Shown in pieces: positions 41,825-51,151 of a stretch of DNA of 64,000 nucleotides. Source of the DNA: Winogradskyella psychrotolerans (GTDB lineage Bacteria; Bacteroidota; Bacteroidia; Flavobacteriales; Flavobacteriaceae); the NCBI RefSeq assembly GCF_018860565.1, contig NZ_JAHKPS010000009.1, positions 1-64,000 on the forward strand. The letters are read 5' to 3'. The translations under genes and the position numbers were made by a program. The notes beneath the pieces were generated by a model, which was given only the letters and a program-made list of their open reading frames with translations, did no database searches and was not told the DNA's origin. Numbering within the stretch: position 1 is the first letter of the stretch; each line of letters starts with the position of its first letter.

Positions 41825-42682
41825 ATGAGAAAAATAATGTTATTAAGTGTTTGCTCAATGATGCTATTAGCATCTTGTGTCGCAAAGAAAGAACATCTTG
41901 CACTTCAAGAAAAATATGAGAAATCTCAAGACTTATTAAATACGGCAACAGTAAAATTAAATAGCTGTCTTTCTGATGTTGCTGCAGCTAATGCAAGAGT
42001 AGAAACAATGAAAGATCAGTTAAATGATTTACGTAAAGCAAATCAAGATTTAATTGATACCAAAGGAAATTTAACAACCTTAACACAAAAAGGTGCAGAA
42101 AACCTTGAAAAATCTTTAGAGAGCTTAAAAGAACGCGATTTAAAAATTACAAGATTACAAGATGCACTAACGAAAAAGGATAGTGTAACATTAGCCGTTG
42201 TAACAAGCCTAAAGAAAGCAGTTGGAATCAACGATCCTGATATTGAAATAAATGTTGAAAAAGGTGTTGTATTCATTTCTATTGCTGACAAATTATTATT
42301 TAAAAGTGGCAGCTATAACGTGACTACTAGAGCAAATGAAATTTTAGGAAAAGTAGCTAAAGTTATTAATAGTAAACCAGACTTTGAAGCTATGGTAGAG
42401 TCGCATACAGACAACGTATCTTACAGTAAGCCTCCATTATTAGATAACTGGGATTTAAGTGTTAAACGTGCTACTTCTGTAGTAAGAGTTTTAGAAAGCT
42501 TAGGCGTAAACCCACAACAATTAATAGCTTCTGGTCGTAGTTCTTATGTGCCTTTAGTGGATAACGATACTGCTGAAAATAGAGCAAAAAACAGACGTAC
42601 ACGTATTGTTGTATTACCAAAAATTGACCAATTCTATGAAATGGTTGAAACAGAAATGAAAAACTTATCTACTGAAAATTAA
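41825..42682 (+). CDS. OmpA-family peptidoglycan-binding lipoprotein
   Basis: The protein has 285 aa: signal peptide and lipobox LLASC (Cys about residue 18), a coiled coil (about 22-115, LQEKYEKSQDLLNTA to KITRLQDALTKKD), and a C-terminal OmpA domain (about 135-275) with EINVEKGVVFISIADKLLFKSGSYNV, VESHTDNVSYSKPPLLDNWDLSVKRATSVVRVL and SGRSSYVPLVDNDTAENRAKNRRTRIVV. The NRR motif for binding diaminopimelate is present. It probably tethers the outer membrane to the cell wall. A terminator follows. Confidence 0.93.
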   Translation: MRKIMLLSVCSMMLLASCVAKKEHLALQEKYEKSQDLLNTATVKLNSCLSDVAAANARVETMKDQLNDLRKANQDLIDTKGNLTTLTQKGAENLEKSLESLKERDLKITRLQDALTKKDSVTLAVVTSLKKAVGINDPDIEINVEKGVVFISIADKLLFKSGSYNVTTRANEILGKVAKVINSKPDFEAMVESHTDNVSYSKPPLLDNWDLSVKRATSVVRVLESLGVNPQQLIASGRSSYVPLVDNDTAENRAKNRRTRIVVLPKIDQFYEMVETEMKNLSTEN

Positions 42683-42701
42683 TTCTAGTAGCTTTTAAAA
42701 T

Positions 42702-42737
42702 AAGAAAACCCAATGCCTTTGCATTGGGTTTTTTATT
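42702..42737 (+). terminator. Rho-independent terminator after the OmpA-like gene
   Basis: AAAACCCAATGC and GCATTGGGTTTT with a 4-base loop, followed by TT. Because it is near-symmetric it may also end the minus-strand vWA gene. Confidence 0.85.
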
Positions 42738-42755
42738 ATTTGTTTTCCAAACATA

Positions 42756-44894
42756 TTAATTAAAATTATCATAAGACTTTACCAGTCTTATAAACTCTGC
42801 TCTATAACCATCTGTATCCTCTCCTCTTCCACGTTCTGCTAAAGCAATAACCTGAGATACTGAGGCTTTATTAAAATACTTAGAACCTCTTAACTGCATT
42901 CCAAATAATGCTACAGCGGAAACAAAATTCATATCGTTTGATGCTTCTGTTATAGTATTATTTTGAACATGAACCATTTCTATACTCTTATCTTCATTTG
43001 GTTTTTTATATCTGAATTTTACCGTAAATAGTTCATCTTCATAATTAGACGCTATTTTAGATTGGGTATACTTTAAATCTGCAACTTTTTTTAGATAATC
43101 ACTTTTTATTCCCACTGGAATAATTTCATATAATGCAGTTACGGTATGTCCACTTCCTAATTCTCCAGCATCTTTGGTATCATCTGCGAAGTCTTCATCT
43201 GCAAGCAGTCTGTTTTCATATCCAATTAATCTATACGCCTGCACTTTTTTAGGATTAAATTCCACTTGAATTTTCACATCTTTTGCTATTGTATAAAGTG
43301 TTCCTCCAAATTCTTTTCCAAAAACTTTTTGAGCTTCTTGCATATTATCTATATAGGCATGATTTCCGTTGCCTTTATCGGCTAAGGTTTCTAATTTTGA
43401 ATCCTTATAGTTTCCATAACCAAAACCTAAAACCGATAAAAATACACCAGATTTACGTTTTTCTTCAATTAAGGTTTGCATCGCTTTATCACTTGAAGCT
43501 CCAACATTAAAATCACCATCTGTTGCAATAATAACACGATTGTTACCGTCTTTTTTAAAATTCTTTTCTGCTAATTTATAAGCCAATTCAATTCCCGCAC
43601 CACCAGCTGTAGAACCGCCAGAATTCAAATTCTGTAAAGCGTTTAAAATGGTTTCTTTTTGATCTCCAGATGTTGGTTCTAAAACCACTCCAGCAGCTCC
43701 TGCATAAACAACAATAGATACCTTATCTTTTTCGCGTAATTGGTTTACAAGTAGCTTAAAAGCTCTTTTTAATAATGGTAATTTATTCTGAGAGCCCATA
43801 GATCCAGAAACATCTAGTAAAAAAGTTAAGTTAGAAGCCGGAAGTTTATCGTTCTCATAAGTTTTTCCTTGCAAGCCTATTCTAACCAACTGCGTGTCTT
43901 TATGCCAAGGTGTTTTTACAATTTCGGTATTTATAGAAAAAGGATGTTCATCTGTAGGTTGCGAATAATTATAGTTAAAATAATTAACCATTTCTTCAAG
44001 TTTTACAGCATTTGGTGGCACTGTTTGTCCATTGTTAATCATTCGTCTTACGTTAGAATATCCTGCTTTGTCTACATCTATTGAAAACGTTGATAAAGGT
44101 GTTAAATTTGCGCGTTTAAATGGGTTTTCTATAATTTTAGCATAGTCTTCATTATTTGGAATTCTTTTCTTTCCTGCTTTAGTCGTAACAAGTATAACAC
44201 CACCTTTGCCTCTATTACCATAAATAGCAGTTGCTTTAGCATCTTTTAATACAGATATATTAGCTATATCCTTTCGTTTTAAATTACGGAAATTATCTTG
44301 ATCTACAGGAACACCATCTATTATAAATAATGGCGCTGTATCTTCAGCTATTGAATTTCTACCACGAATAATAATAGTAGCACTTTGACCAGGCTTACCA
44401 GAACCCGTGCTCACATTAACACCTGCGGCTTGACCTGTTAATTGGTTAGACGTTTTATTCTTATTTTTTCTTCTTGCACGCTTTTTTAATCGTTTATTAC
44501 TGATTTCATAAGATTCAGCACTAACTGTTGAAAGCGAACTACTAACAGAGGCCCTTCTGGCAGTACCAGCATAGCCCGTAATTACAACTTCATCTAATGT
44601 ATTTTTATCTGCTATTAATGCTACATTGTAGACCGATTTTGATCCAATTATTACATTTTCTGTTTGCATTCCAACATAAGAAACAATAATAATGTCGCCA
44701 ACTTGAGCACTTAATGAGAATTTTCCATCAAAATCAGTTAAAACTCCTTTCTTACTTCCTTTAATATTAACATTAGCACCTGGTAATGCCGTGCCATCTG
44801 AAGCTGTAGTAACAATTCCTGAAATTGTTTTTTCTTGTGCTTGTATTTGCCAAGATAACAATACAAGACATAACATAAGTATTAGATTTTTCAT
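42756..44894 (-). CDS. vWA (YfbK-type) protein fused to TonB plug
   Basis: This exported protein of 712 aa starts at ATG 44894 (MKNLILMLCLVLLSWQIQAQ signal peptide); the longer ORF adds 14 spurious residues. Domains in order are a carboxypeptidase-like regulatory domain (KTISGIVTTASDGTALPGANVNI), a TonB-dependent-receptor plug (LTGQAAGVNVSTGSGKPGQS, FIIDGVPVD, ISVLKDAKATAIYGNRGKGGVILVTTKAG), a YfbK N-terminal vWF-like region (PLSTFSIDVDKAGYSNVRRMI), a vWA domain with the MIDAS motif (LDVSGSMGSQNKL), and a C-terminal DUF3520-like part. There is no beta-barrel, so the plug is reused outside a receptor. It probably acts in the envelope; ligand unknown. Confidence 0.92.
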   Translation of the reverse strand: MKNLILMLCLVLLSWQIQAQEKTISGIVTTASDGTALPGANVNIKGSKKGVLTDFDGKFSLSAQVGDIIIVSYVGMQTENVIIGSKSVYNVALIADKNTLDEVVITGYAGTARRASVSSSLSTVSAESYEISNKRLKKRARRKNKNKTSNQLTGQAAGVNVSTGSGKPGQSATIIIRGRNSIAEDTAPLFIIDGVPVDQDNFRNLKRKDIANISVLKDAKATAIYGNRGKGGVILVTTKAGKKRIPNNEDYAKIIENPFKRANLTPLSTFSIDVDKAGYSNVRRMINNGQTVPPNAVKLEEMVNYFNYNYSQPTDEHPFSINTEIVKTPWHKDTQLVRIGLQGKTYENDKLPASNLTFLLDVSGSMGSQNKLPLLKRAFKLLVNQLREKDKVSIVVYAGAAGVVLEPTSGDQKETILNALQNLNSGGSTAGGAGIELAYKLAEKNFKKDGNNRVIIATDGDFNVGASSDKAMQTLIEEKRKSGVFLSVLGFGYGNYKDSKLETLADKGNGNHAYIDNMQEAQKVFGKEFGGTLYTIAKDVKIQVEFNPKKVQAYRLIGYENRLLADEDFADDTKDAGELGSGHTVTALYEIIPVGIKSDYLKKVADLKYTQSKIASNYEDELFTVKFRYKKPNEDKSIEMVHVQNNTITEASNDMNFVSAVALFGMQLRGSKYFNKASVSQVIALAERGRGEDTDGYRAEFIRLVKSYDNFN

Positions 44895-45086
44895 AATAGT
44901 TGATTTATAAGTTTGTGTAAACCTATAAACAAACACTATGATACTAAACGTACAATGAGTGAAGTACTGCTTTGAATGAGTTAACGTATGGCTTTAATGG
45001 TAGAATTAAATACAGGTTCTTTATAATTCTGTATTTTAAAACAATTAATTAGTCGTTTCTCAAATTTTATTATTGAAGCACTATTC

Positions 45087-46172
45087 TTAACTACCAACTA
45101 CAGCTATTAAAGTCTTTTTACGTTGAATTTTCCCATTATTAGTTTCAGGAAATTTTTCTATTGTATAAATTTTCTTAGGGACTTCAAATTTATCCAGTGT
45201 TTTTAATTCTTCAATTCTATTTTGAATAACAGCAATAGAATCTGAAGGGTTTTCAACAATAAGAATCAATTTTTCTCCTAGTGTAACATCTTCTTCACCA
45301 GCAACAATAAAACGTTTACTAATTACGGGTTGTAGTTTATCTTCTATTTGTTCTGGAAACAACTTAACACCACCAGAATTAACAACATTATCATAACGGC
45401 CTAAAAGCTGAAAACTAGTTTCAGATTTTAAGTCTACAATATCATTAGTAACTAAAGTTTCTTTTACCAATTTTGGGGCGTGGATAACTAAACAGTTTCT
45501 ATCGTCTTGTTCAAACTTAATATTTTGTAAAGCCCTAAAATAAGGCTCTTTTTTACCTGATTTAGATTCTAAGGGCCTAACAGCAACATGAGTTACAGTT
45601 TCAGTCATTCCGTAGGTTTCAAAAAACTTAGGTTTACAATTTTTAATGTTTTCTAATAATGGTTTTGTAACCTTAGATCCACCAACAATAATATTTTTAA
45701 TATTGTGAATTTGATCAATAGAATATTTTAACTGCAACGGAATCATCGCACAAAAATCGTAAGGCACTTCATAATCAAAAACAGGATGAGCTGCAGGCTC
45801 TACAAAATCAATTTCCAAACCTAAAACTAGAGCTCTTACAAACATCATTTTACCTGCAATAAAATGGCTAGGCAAACAATGTAAAGCTTTATCTCCTGGC
45901 TCTAACCCAAAAAAGTTACCTGTAGCAATGGCAGAATTGACCATGGCTTGTTTCTTTAATTTAATTTCTTTAGGATAACCTGTAGAACCTGATGTTGTTA
46001 CAATTAAAAAATCATCTTTATTTAACCAATCTATTAAAAAATCTCCAGTTACTTTTTCGTAGGCTTTACCTTCCTTAATAAGACTGTATGCAACTTCTTT
46101 TAATTCTTCATGACTAAAATGTAAGCCGTTAAACTTAAAACGGTTATGTACTTTGTCGTATGTTGGTGTCAT
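45087..46172 (-). CDS. menE: O-succinylbenzoate-CoA ligase (short AMP-binding enzyme)
   Basis: This enzyme activates o-succinylbenzoate to its CoA thioester for menaquinone synthesis. It has 361 aa, shorter than classic MenE (about 450-490). The N-terminal adenylation part begins with the P-loop VTTSGSTGYPKEIKLKKQAM; FFETYGMTETVTHVAVRPL and NSGGVKLFPEQIEDKLQ lie in the core; the C-terminal lysine is in NNGKIQRKKTL. Position next to menC supports the assignment. Spacing to the CPBP protease gene is 3 bp, so the three genes form one operon. The shorter size is usual for Bacteroidota, as far as I recall. Confidence 0.87.
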   Translation of the reverse strand: MTPTYDKVHNRFKFNGLHFSHEELKEVAYSLIKEGKAYEKVTGDFLIDWLNKDDFLIVTTSGSTGYPKEIKLKKQAMVNSAIATGNFFGLEPGDKALHCLPSHFIAGKMMFVRALVLGLEIDFVEPAAHPVFDYEVPYDFCAMIPLQLKYSIDQIHNIKNIIVGGSKVTKPLLENIKNCKPKFFETYGMTETVTHVAVRPLESKSGKKEPYFRALQNIKFEQDDRNCLVIHAPKLVKETLVTNDIVDLKSETSFQLLGRYDNVVNSGGVKLFPEQIEDKLQPVISKRFIVAGEEDVTLGEKLILIVENPSDSIAVIQNRIEELKTLDKFEVPKKIYTIEKFPETNNGKIQRKKTLIAVVGS

Positions 46173-46175
46173 AGG

Positions 46176-47111
46176 TTATTCTATTATTTTATAATTTTCT
46201 TTTGGAGGTTCTGTTACTTTTCCGAATAATTTATCTTTCCAATTGGTCCAACCATATTTTTTAGATAAAATGAGGAGCATTAGTGGATAAACTAATAAAA
46301 CGGGTAATATAATTTCTGAGATTGAACCTAATCCTGGTTCTGACATATCTTTAAATAAGGCATCTGTTTGCAAAGCAGTCCAATCTGCAGTTACTAACAA
46401 AGATGCTATAAGATTGTTTCCTAAATGAAATCCTAAAGCTAACTCTAAGCCTTCATCCATTAAAGTCATTATTCCTAATAATAATCCTGTACCAACGTAA
46501 AAAATCATCATTTGCCAAAACCCTACGGCTCCAACTTCTGGATTTGCACTATGTGCTAAGCCAAATAATACAGACGTAAAAATTAATGGAAACCATTTAT
46601 TCTTTACTAAAACACCTATATGCTGCATTAAATAACCTCTAAATAAATATTCTTCTAAACCAATTTGAAATGGAAACAAGAGTATACTTATTAGAAATAG
46701 GATTGCGAATTTAACGGGATTAAACTGAAATACAATTTCAGAGGAATCTATTGAATAGCCTATAAAAAATGTAACAATGGTGTATATTGTTATCATCAAA
46801 AACGAAAATAAAATACGCTTAAAATCTACTTTAGGTCGTGTTGTTGTTAACGATAAGAGACTTCTTTGGTGTACATATTTTACCAACACAAATAATAGTC
46901 CTAATAAAAAAGCAAAAGGCAAAAGATTCATTATTAATGACAAGTTAGCAGGAATTTGCTTCATCATTTCATAGGCCATTTCTAAATCTGCTGGATCAGC
47001 GATTAAAAAATAAATAAAATTCCCAATAAAAATACCAGCAATTAAGAATGTGGTTAAGAAAAACATCCAAAGTTCGCGTTGTCCTTTGTAGGCTTGTTGT
47101 ATATAATTCAT
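46176..47111 (-). CDS. CPBP-family intramembrane metalloprotease
   Basis: This 311-aa protein has about eight transmembrane helices. The Abi/CPBP (CAAX protease and bacteriocin-processing) motifs are EEYLFRGYLMQHIG (EExxxR), FGLAHSANPEVGAVGF (FxxxH) and GFHLGNNLIASLL (HxxxN). Members may process membrane proteins or confer bacteriocin self-protection; no bacteriocin is nearby. It is sandwiched between menC and menE with 1-3-bp spacing, so it is co-transcribed with menaquinone genes, but a role in that pathway is not established. Confidence 0.9.
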   Translation of the reverse strand: MNYIQQAYKGQRELWMFFLTTFLIAGIFIGNFIYFLIADPADLEMAYEMMKQIPANLSLIMNLLPFAFLLGLLFVLVKYVHQRSLLSLTTTRPKVDFKRILFSFLMITIYTIVTFFIGYSIDSSEIVFQFNPVKFAILFLISILLFPFQIGLEEYLFRGYLMQHIGVLVKNKWFPLIFTSVLFGLAHSANPEVGAVGFWQMMIFYVGTGLLLGIMTLMDEGLELALGFHLGNNLIASLLVTADWTALQTDALFKDMSEPGLGSISEIILPVLLVYPLMLLILSKKYGWTNWKDKLFGKVTEPPKENYKIIE

Positions 47112-47112
47112 G

Positions 47113-48147
47113 TTATAAATTAAATTTCCAATGTTGTTTTAAATTGTAATGCAAAGTACCATTTTTTACAATTAAAGGCGAAGGAAAATTGTTTGTAAAT
47201 AAACTTCCTGTTCCTAAACCTTGTGGCATTTTACTTTTTAAAGTGTAAGTCCATTGCGATATGGCATTTAGGCCAATATTGCTTTCTAAGGCACTTGTTA
47301 TCCACCATTTTATATTTAAATCTTCTGCAGCGTTAATCCAGTCTTTACTCCCTCCAAATCCACCAACCAAACTTGGCTTTAAAATAATATATTGAGGTTT
47401 TATTGTTTGTAATAGTGTTTGCTTGTTCGTTTTAGAAAATACTCCAATTAATTCTTCATCTAAAGCAATTGGCAAAGGTGTTACATCACAAAGCTTAGAC
47501 ATGGCCTCAAATTGTTGTGCTTTTATAGGTTGTTCTATAGAATGTAATTGGTATTCTGAAAGCTGTTTTAGCTTCTCTAAAGCATCCTCTGTTGAAAATG
47601 CTCCATTAGCATCAACTCGTAATTCGATATCTGAAACGGAAAATTCCTTTCTAATCGATTTTAAAATGTCTAATTCCGTTTGAAAATCTATTGCTCCAAT
47701 TTTTAATTTAATACAACTGAAACCTGCTTCAATTTTATCTTTAATTTGGGTTCGCATAAAATCTTCGTTGCCCATCCAAACTAAACCATTTATGGGTATG
47801 CCATCTTTTCCTCTTGAAAACTCAGAAGGAAATAATTCAAACGAATTTGCGCTATCTAAAGATTTGTAGGCCGTTTCTAATCCAAATTGAATGCTTGGAT
47901 ATGCTGTAAGTTCACTTAAAAGTTTGTCTAAACCTAAGTGAATATTATTACAAACCCATTTCAATTTTTCTTCATAGTCTGGTCTATCTTCAACAGACAA
48001 ACCTCTTAAAATACCACACTCACCTACTCCCGTTTTACCTTGATGCTCTAATTTTATAAACCACGTTTCTTTTGTAGTCATTACTCCACGCGATGTTCCA
48101 CTTGGTCGCTTAAAATTTAAGATATATTGTTTGTATTCTGCTTTCAT
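47113..48147 (-). CDS. menC: o-Succinylbenzoate synthase
   Basis: This enolase-superfamily enzyme dehydrates SHCHC to o-succinylbenzoate. It has 344 aa from ATG 48147 (MKAEYKQYI); the TTG at 48159 overlaps the promoter element. The lid Lys pair appears in IKLKIGAID (KxK), the metal ligand region as LRVDANGAF with Asp, SIEQPI and ALDEELIG (Asp/Glu), and KPSLVGGFGGSKDW (Lys). GGFGG is the family's C-terminal barrel segment. It is the first gene of menC-CPBP-menE. Confidence 0.92.
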   Translation of the reverse strand: MKAEYKQYILNFKRPSGTSRGVMTTKETWFIKLEHQGKTGVGECGILRGLSVEDRPDYEEKLKWVCNNIHLGLDKLLSELTAYPSIQFGLETAYKSLDSANSFELFPSEFSRGKDGIPINGLVWMGNEDFMRTQIKDKIEAGFSCIKLKIGAIDFQTELDILKSIRKEFSVSDIELRVDANGAFSTEDALEKLKQLSEYQLHSIEQPIKAQQFEAMSKLCDVTPLPIALDEELIGVFSKTNKQTLLQTIKPQYIILKPSLVGGFGGSKDWINAAEDLNIKWWITSALESNIGLNAISQWTYTLKSKMPQGLGTGSLFTNNFPSPLIVKNGTLHYNLKQHWKFNL

Positions 48148-48156
48148 AAGAGTATT

Positions 48157-48164
48157 CAAAAATA
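48157..48164 (-). promoter_or_regulatory. Candidate -7 promoter element for menC
   Basis: On the minus strand TATTTTTG fits TAnnTTTG and lies nine bases before ATG 48147. The transcript would have almost no leader. Confidence 0.45.
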
Positions 48165-48206
48165 GTCAATTAATTTCGTAAATTAGAGCGCAAATAACAA
48201 CTCATA

Positions 48207-49103
48207 ATGCCTGATTTTCCCAATATAATCTTGTACGCTATTCCTTTTTTTGTCTTGGCAATGTTACTAGAGTTATATCTAACTACGAAACAGCGCATTA
48301 AGAGCTATGAAGCTAAAGATGCTTTCTCTTCTATTGCTATGGGATTAGGTAATGTTATTTTAGGTTTTGCAAGTAAAGCTATAGTATTATTCGTGTTTTT
48401 TTTGATATATGACAATTTTAGATTGTTTACTATTCCTATAGCTTGGTGGTCTTTTATACTATTATTTTTTGCAGATGACTTCGCTTATTATTGGTTTCAT
48501 CGCGTATCTCATGAATGTCGTTTATTTTGGGCGTCTCATGTGGTACATCACTCTTCTGAGCATTATAATTTGAGTACTGCTTTAAGGCAAACGTGGTCTG
48601 GAGGATTTTACACCTTTATCTTTTGGTTATGGTTACCATTATTAGGCTTTCATCCTGCAATGTTGTTACTTCAAATGTCTGTTAGCTTGTTGTACCAATT
48701 TTGGATTCATACCGAAACTATAGACAAAATGCCTAAATGGTTTGAAGCTATTTTTAATACACCATCGCATCACAGAGTACATCATGGAAGTAACCCTATG
48801 TATTTAGATCGCAATCATGCTGGAATTTTGATTATTTGGGATAAATTATTTGGAACGTTTCAAGCCGAATTAAAAGATGAAAAAGTTAGATACGGTTTAG
48901 TGACAAATATAAACACTTACAACCCCATAAAAATTGCATTTATTGAATGGCTATATATGCTGAAAGATGCTTTTACAGGTCAAAAATCTATAAAGCATAG
49001 ATTCCTTTACCTAATTAAACCACCAGGTTGGAAACATGATGGTACAGGAAAAGTTTCGGATGATCTACGGAATGAATGGTTAGAAAATAATTCTAAAAAA
49101 TAA
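48207..49103 (+). CDS. Sterol desaturase/fatty acid hydroxylase superfamily
   Basis: This 298-aa integral membrane di-iron enzyme has four to five helices and the three histidine clusters of the family: WFHRVSHECR, ASHVVHHSSEHYN and SHHRVHHGSNP. Such enzymes hydroxylate or desaturate lipid chains. The C-terminal section is soluble (FGTFQAELKDEKVRYGLV). The gene is divergent from menC by 59 bp. Substrate unknown; sterols are unlikely in this group. Confidence 0.9.
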   Translation: MPDFPNIILYAIPFFVLAMLLELYLTTKQRIKSYEAKDAFSSIAMGLGNVILGFASKAIVLFVFFLIYDNFRLFTIPIAWWSFILLFFADDFAYYWFHRVSHECRLFWASHVVHHSSEHYNLSTALRQTWSGGFYTFIFWLWLPLLGFHPAMLLLQMSVSLLYQFWIHTETIDKMPKWFEAIFNTPSHHRVHHGSNPMYLDRNHAGILIIWDKLFGTFQAELKDEKVRYGLVTNINTYNPIKIAFIEWLYMLKDAFTGQKSIKHRFLYLIKPPGWKHDGTGKVSDDLRNEWLENNSKK

Positions 49104-49116
49104 TCTATCTTAAAGT

Positions 49117-51072
49117 CTAACGTCTCTTCTTTCGAGGTTTATGTTTCTTTTTTCGACGCGTATATGTTGCAGGAACCGCATCATCAAATGTATTTTTTAC
49201 TTCTTTAAGATTTACACTTTTCCAGCCTTTGTTTTTTTTATCTTCTGGTAATAATCGTTCTACTAAATCTGTTCGACCAACTTTATTCAACGTTTTTTTA
49301 ATCCAGTCTTTGTTTTCCTTTTTATACCAAAAGAAGAAACGATGTTGTTCATCTTTTTCTTTTTTAGATTTTGGTGTTTTAGTTGGCTTTAAAGTGTATG
49401 GATGATAACCACTATAATAAATGACAGTTGCAACGGTCATTGGTGTTGGTGTAAATCCTTGTACTTGCTCTAATTGAAAGCCCATATCTTTTGTTTCGGC
49501 AGCTAAATTTGCCATATCTTCTACTTCACAAGCAGGATGATTTGAAATAAAATAAGGAATTAATTGAAGCTTTAAATCTTTCTTTACGTTGATTTTATCG
49601 AAACGTTCTTTAAACTTATGAAAATACTTAAACGAAGGTTTACGCATCAATTTTAAAACAGGATCTGAAGTATGCTCTGGTGCTACTTTTAGTCGACCAG
49701 AAATATGCTTCGTCATGACTTCTTCAGTATAAGCATCTAATTCTTTTGGGTCGGCATTTTTATTAAACTCTGGCACTAACATATCGTGACGAATACCACT
49801 TCCAATAAAAGATTTCTTTACTTTAGGATGTTTATCTACAGCCTGATATAATTGCGTTAACGGTTTGTGAGATGTATCTAAGTTACTGCAAATTACAGGC
49901 GAAATACAAGAAGGAGCGACACATTTATCACAAATGGATTGCACTTTCCCTTTCATCTTATACATATTAGCAGAAGGCCCTCCAATATCTGATAAATAAC
50001 CTTTAAAATCTGGCATATTTGCCACTTTATCAACTTCTCTTAAAACGGACTCTTCACTTCGGCTAGCAATAAATTTGCCTTGATGAGCAGAAATGGTACA
50101 AAAACTACAACCTCCAAAACAACCACGATGAATGTTAATTGAAAACTTAATCATTTCAAACGCAGGTATTGGTCCTCGTTTATTATATTTTGGATGTGGT
50201 AAACGTGTGTATGGTAAATCAAAAGAAGCATCAATCTCTTCTTCTAACATCGTTGGAAAAGGTGGATTTATTACCAGTTTACGGTTATTTACCTCTTGTA
50301 AGATTCTATTTGCCTTAAGCTTATTTGATTCTTGTTCAATCACTTTAAAATTAGACGCAAATTTCTTTTTATCCTTTAAACAAATCTCATGTGAGTGAAT
50401 TTCGACATCATCCCAATTTTTATTTTTGGGAAGTGCTTCATCTTCATCTAATAAAAAAGCCGTTTGTTTTATAGTTTTTAAACTTGAAAATGGTACACCT
50501 TTTTGTAGCAATTCAACAACTTCTCGCAAAGGTTGTTCTCCCATTCCGTATACCAACATATCTGCTTTAGAGGTTTCTAAAATAGTTGGCATAAGTTTGT
50601 CACTCCAATAATCGTAATGTGTAACACGACGTAAGGACGCTTCAATACCACCTATAAGAACAGGGACATCTGGAAATTTTTCTTTTAAAATCTTTGAATA
50701 TACAGATGTAGCGTAATCTGGTCTAAATCCCTTATCACCATTTGGTGTATAAGCATCTTTATCTCTACGTTTTTTACTTGCGGTATAATTACTCACCATA
50801 GGATCCATACAACCACCTGTGACTCCAAAAAATAATTTTGGTGTTCCAAGCTTCGTAAAATCTTGCAGATTATCGTTTACACTAGGCTGTGGCACTATAG
50901 CAACCTTTAATCCATAACTTTCTAAAATACGACCAATAACTGCTGGCCCAAAAGACGGATGGTCTACATAGGCATCGCCACTAAATAGTATAACATCTAG
51001 TTCTGTCCAACCTCTAATTTTAACTTCTTTATTTGTGGTTGGTAACCAATCTGTGAGTTTATTAACTTTCAT
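49117..51072 (-). CDS. ygiQ: YgiQ-family radical SAM protein
   Basis: This enzyme has 651 aa. The N-terminal cobalamin-binding-like region (VILFSGDAYVDHPSFGPAVIGRILESYG) precedes the radical SAM core with GCFGGCSFCTISAHQG (CxxxCxxC, iron-sulfur cluster). A further Cys cluster CDKCVAPSCISPVICSNL may hold a second metal site. The C-terminal part includes KVAPEHTSD and ends in a basic Lys/Arg-rich tail (YTRRKKKHKPRKKRR), which may bind RNA. The reaction of the family is not established. It is transcribed from a near-leaderless promoter. Confidence 0.93.
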   Translation of the reverse strand: MKVNKLTDWLPTTNKEVKIRGWTELDVILFSGDAYVDHPSFGPAVIGRILESYGLKVAIVPQPSVNDNLQDFTKLGTPKLFFGVTGGCMDPMVSNYTASKKRRDKDAYTPNGDKGFRPDYATSVYSKILKEKFPDVPVLIGGIEASLRRVTHYDYWSDKLMPTILETSKADMLVYGMGEQPLREVVELLQKGVPFSSLKTIKQTAFLLDEDEALPKNKNWDDVEIHSHEICLKDKKKFASNFKVIEQESNKLKANRILQEVNNRKLVINPPFPTMLEEEIDASFDLPYTRLPHPKYNKRGPIPAFEMIKFSINIHRGCFGGCSFCTISAHQGKFIASRSEESVLREVDKVANMPDFKGYLSDIGGPSANMYKMKGKVQSICDKCVAPSCISPVICSNLDTSHKPLTQLYQAVDKHPKVKKSFIGSGIRHDMLVPEFNKNADPKELDAYTEEVMTKHISGRLKVAPEHTSDPVLKLMRKPSFKYFHKFKERFDKINVKKDLKLQLIPYFISNHPACEVEDMANLAAETKDMGFQLEQVQGFTPTPMTVATVIYYSGYHPYTLKPTKTPKSKKEKDEQHRFFFWYKKENKDWIKKTLNKVGRTDLVERLLPEDKKNKGWKSVNLKEVKNTFDDAVPATYTRRKKKHKPRKKRR

Positions 51073-51079
51073 AACGTGG

Positions 51080-51087
51080 CAAAGATA
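51080..51087 (-). promoter_or_regulatory. Candidate -7 promoter element for ygiQ
   Basis: On the minus strand TATCTTTG fits TAnnTTTG and ends seven bases before the ATG at 51072, so the mRNA should start at or just before the start codon. Confidence 0.5.
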
Positions 51088-51151
51088 CGGCTAAATTAGT
51101 TTTACAGATAGGATACTAAATTTATCAATGGTTTAAATGGTAAAATAATTG

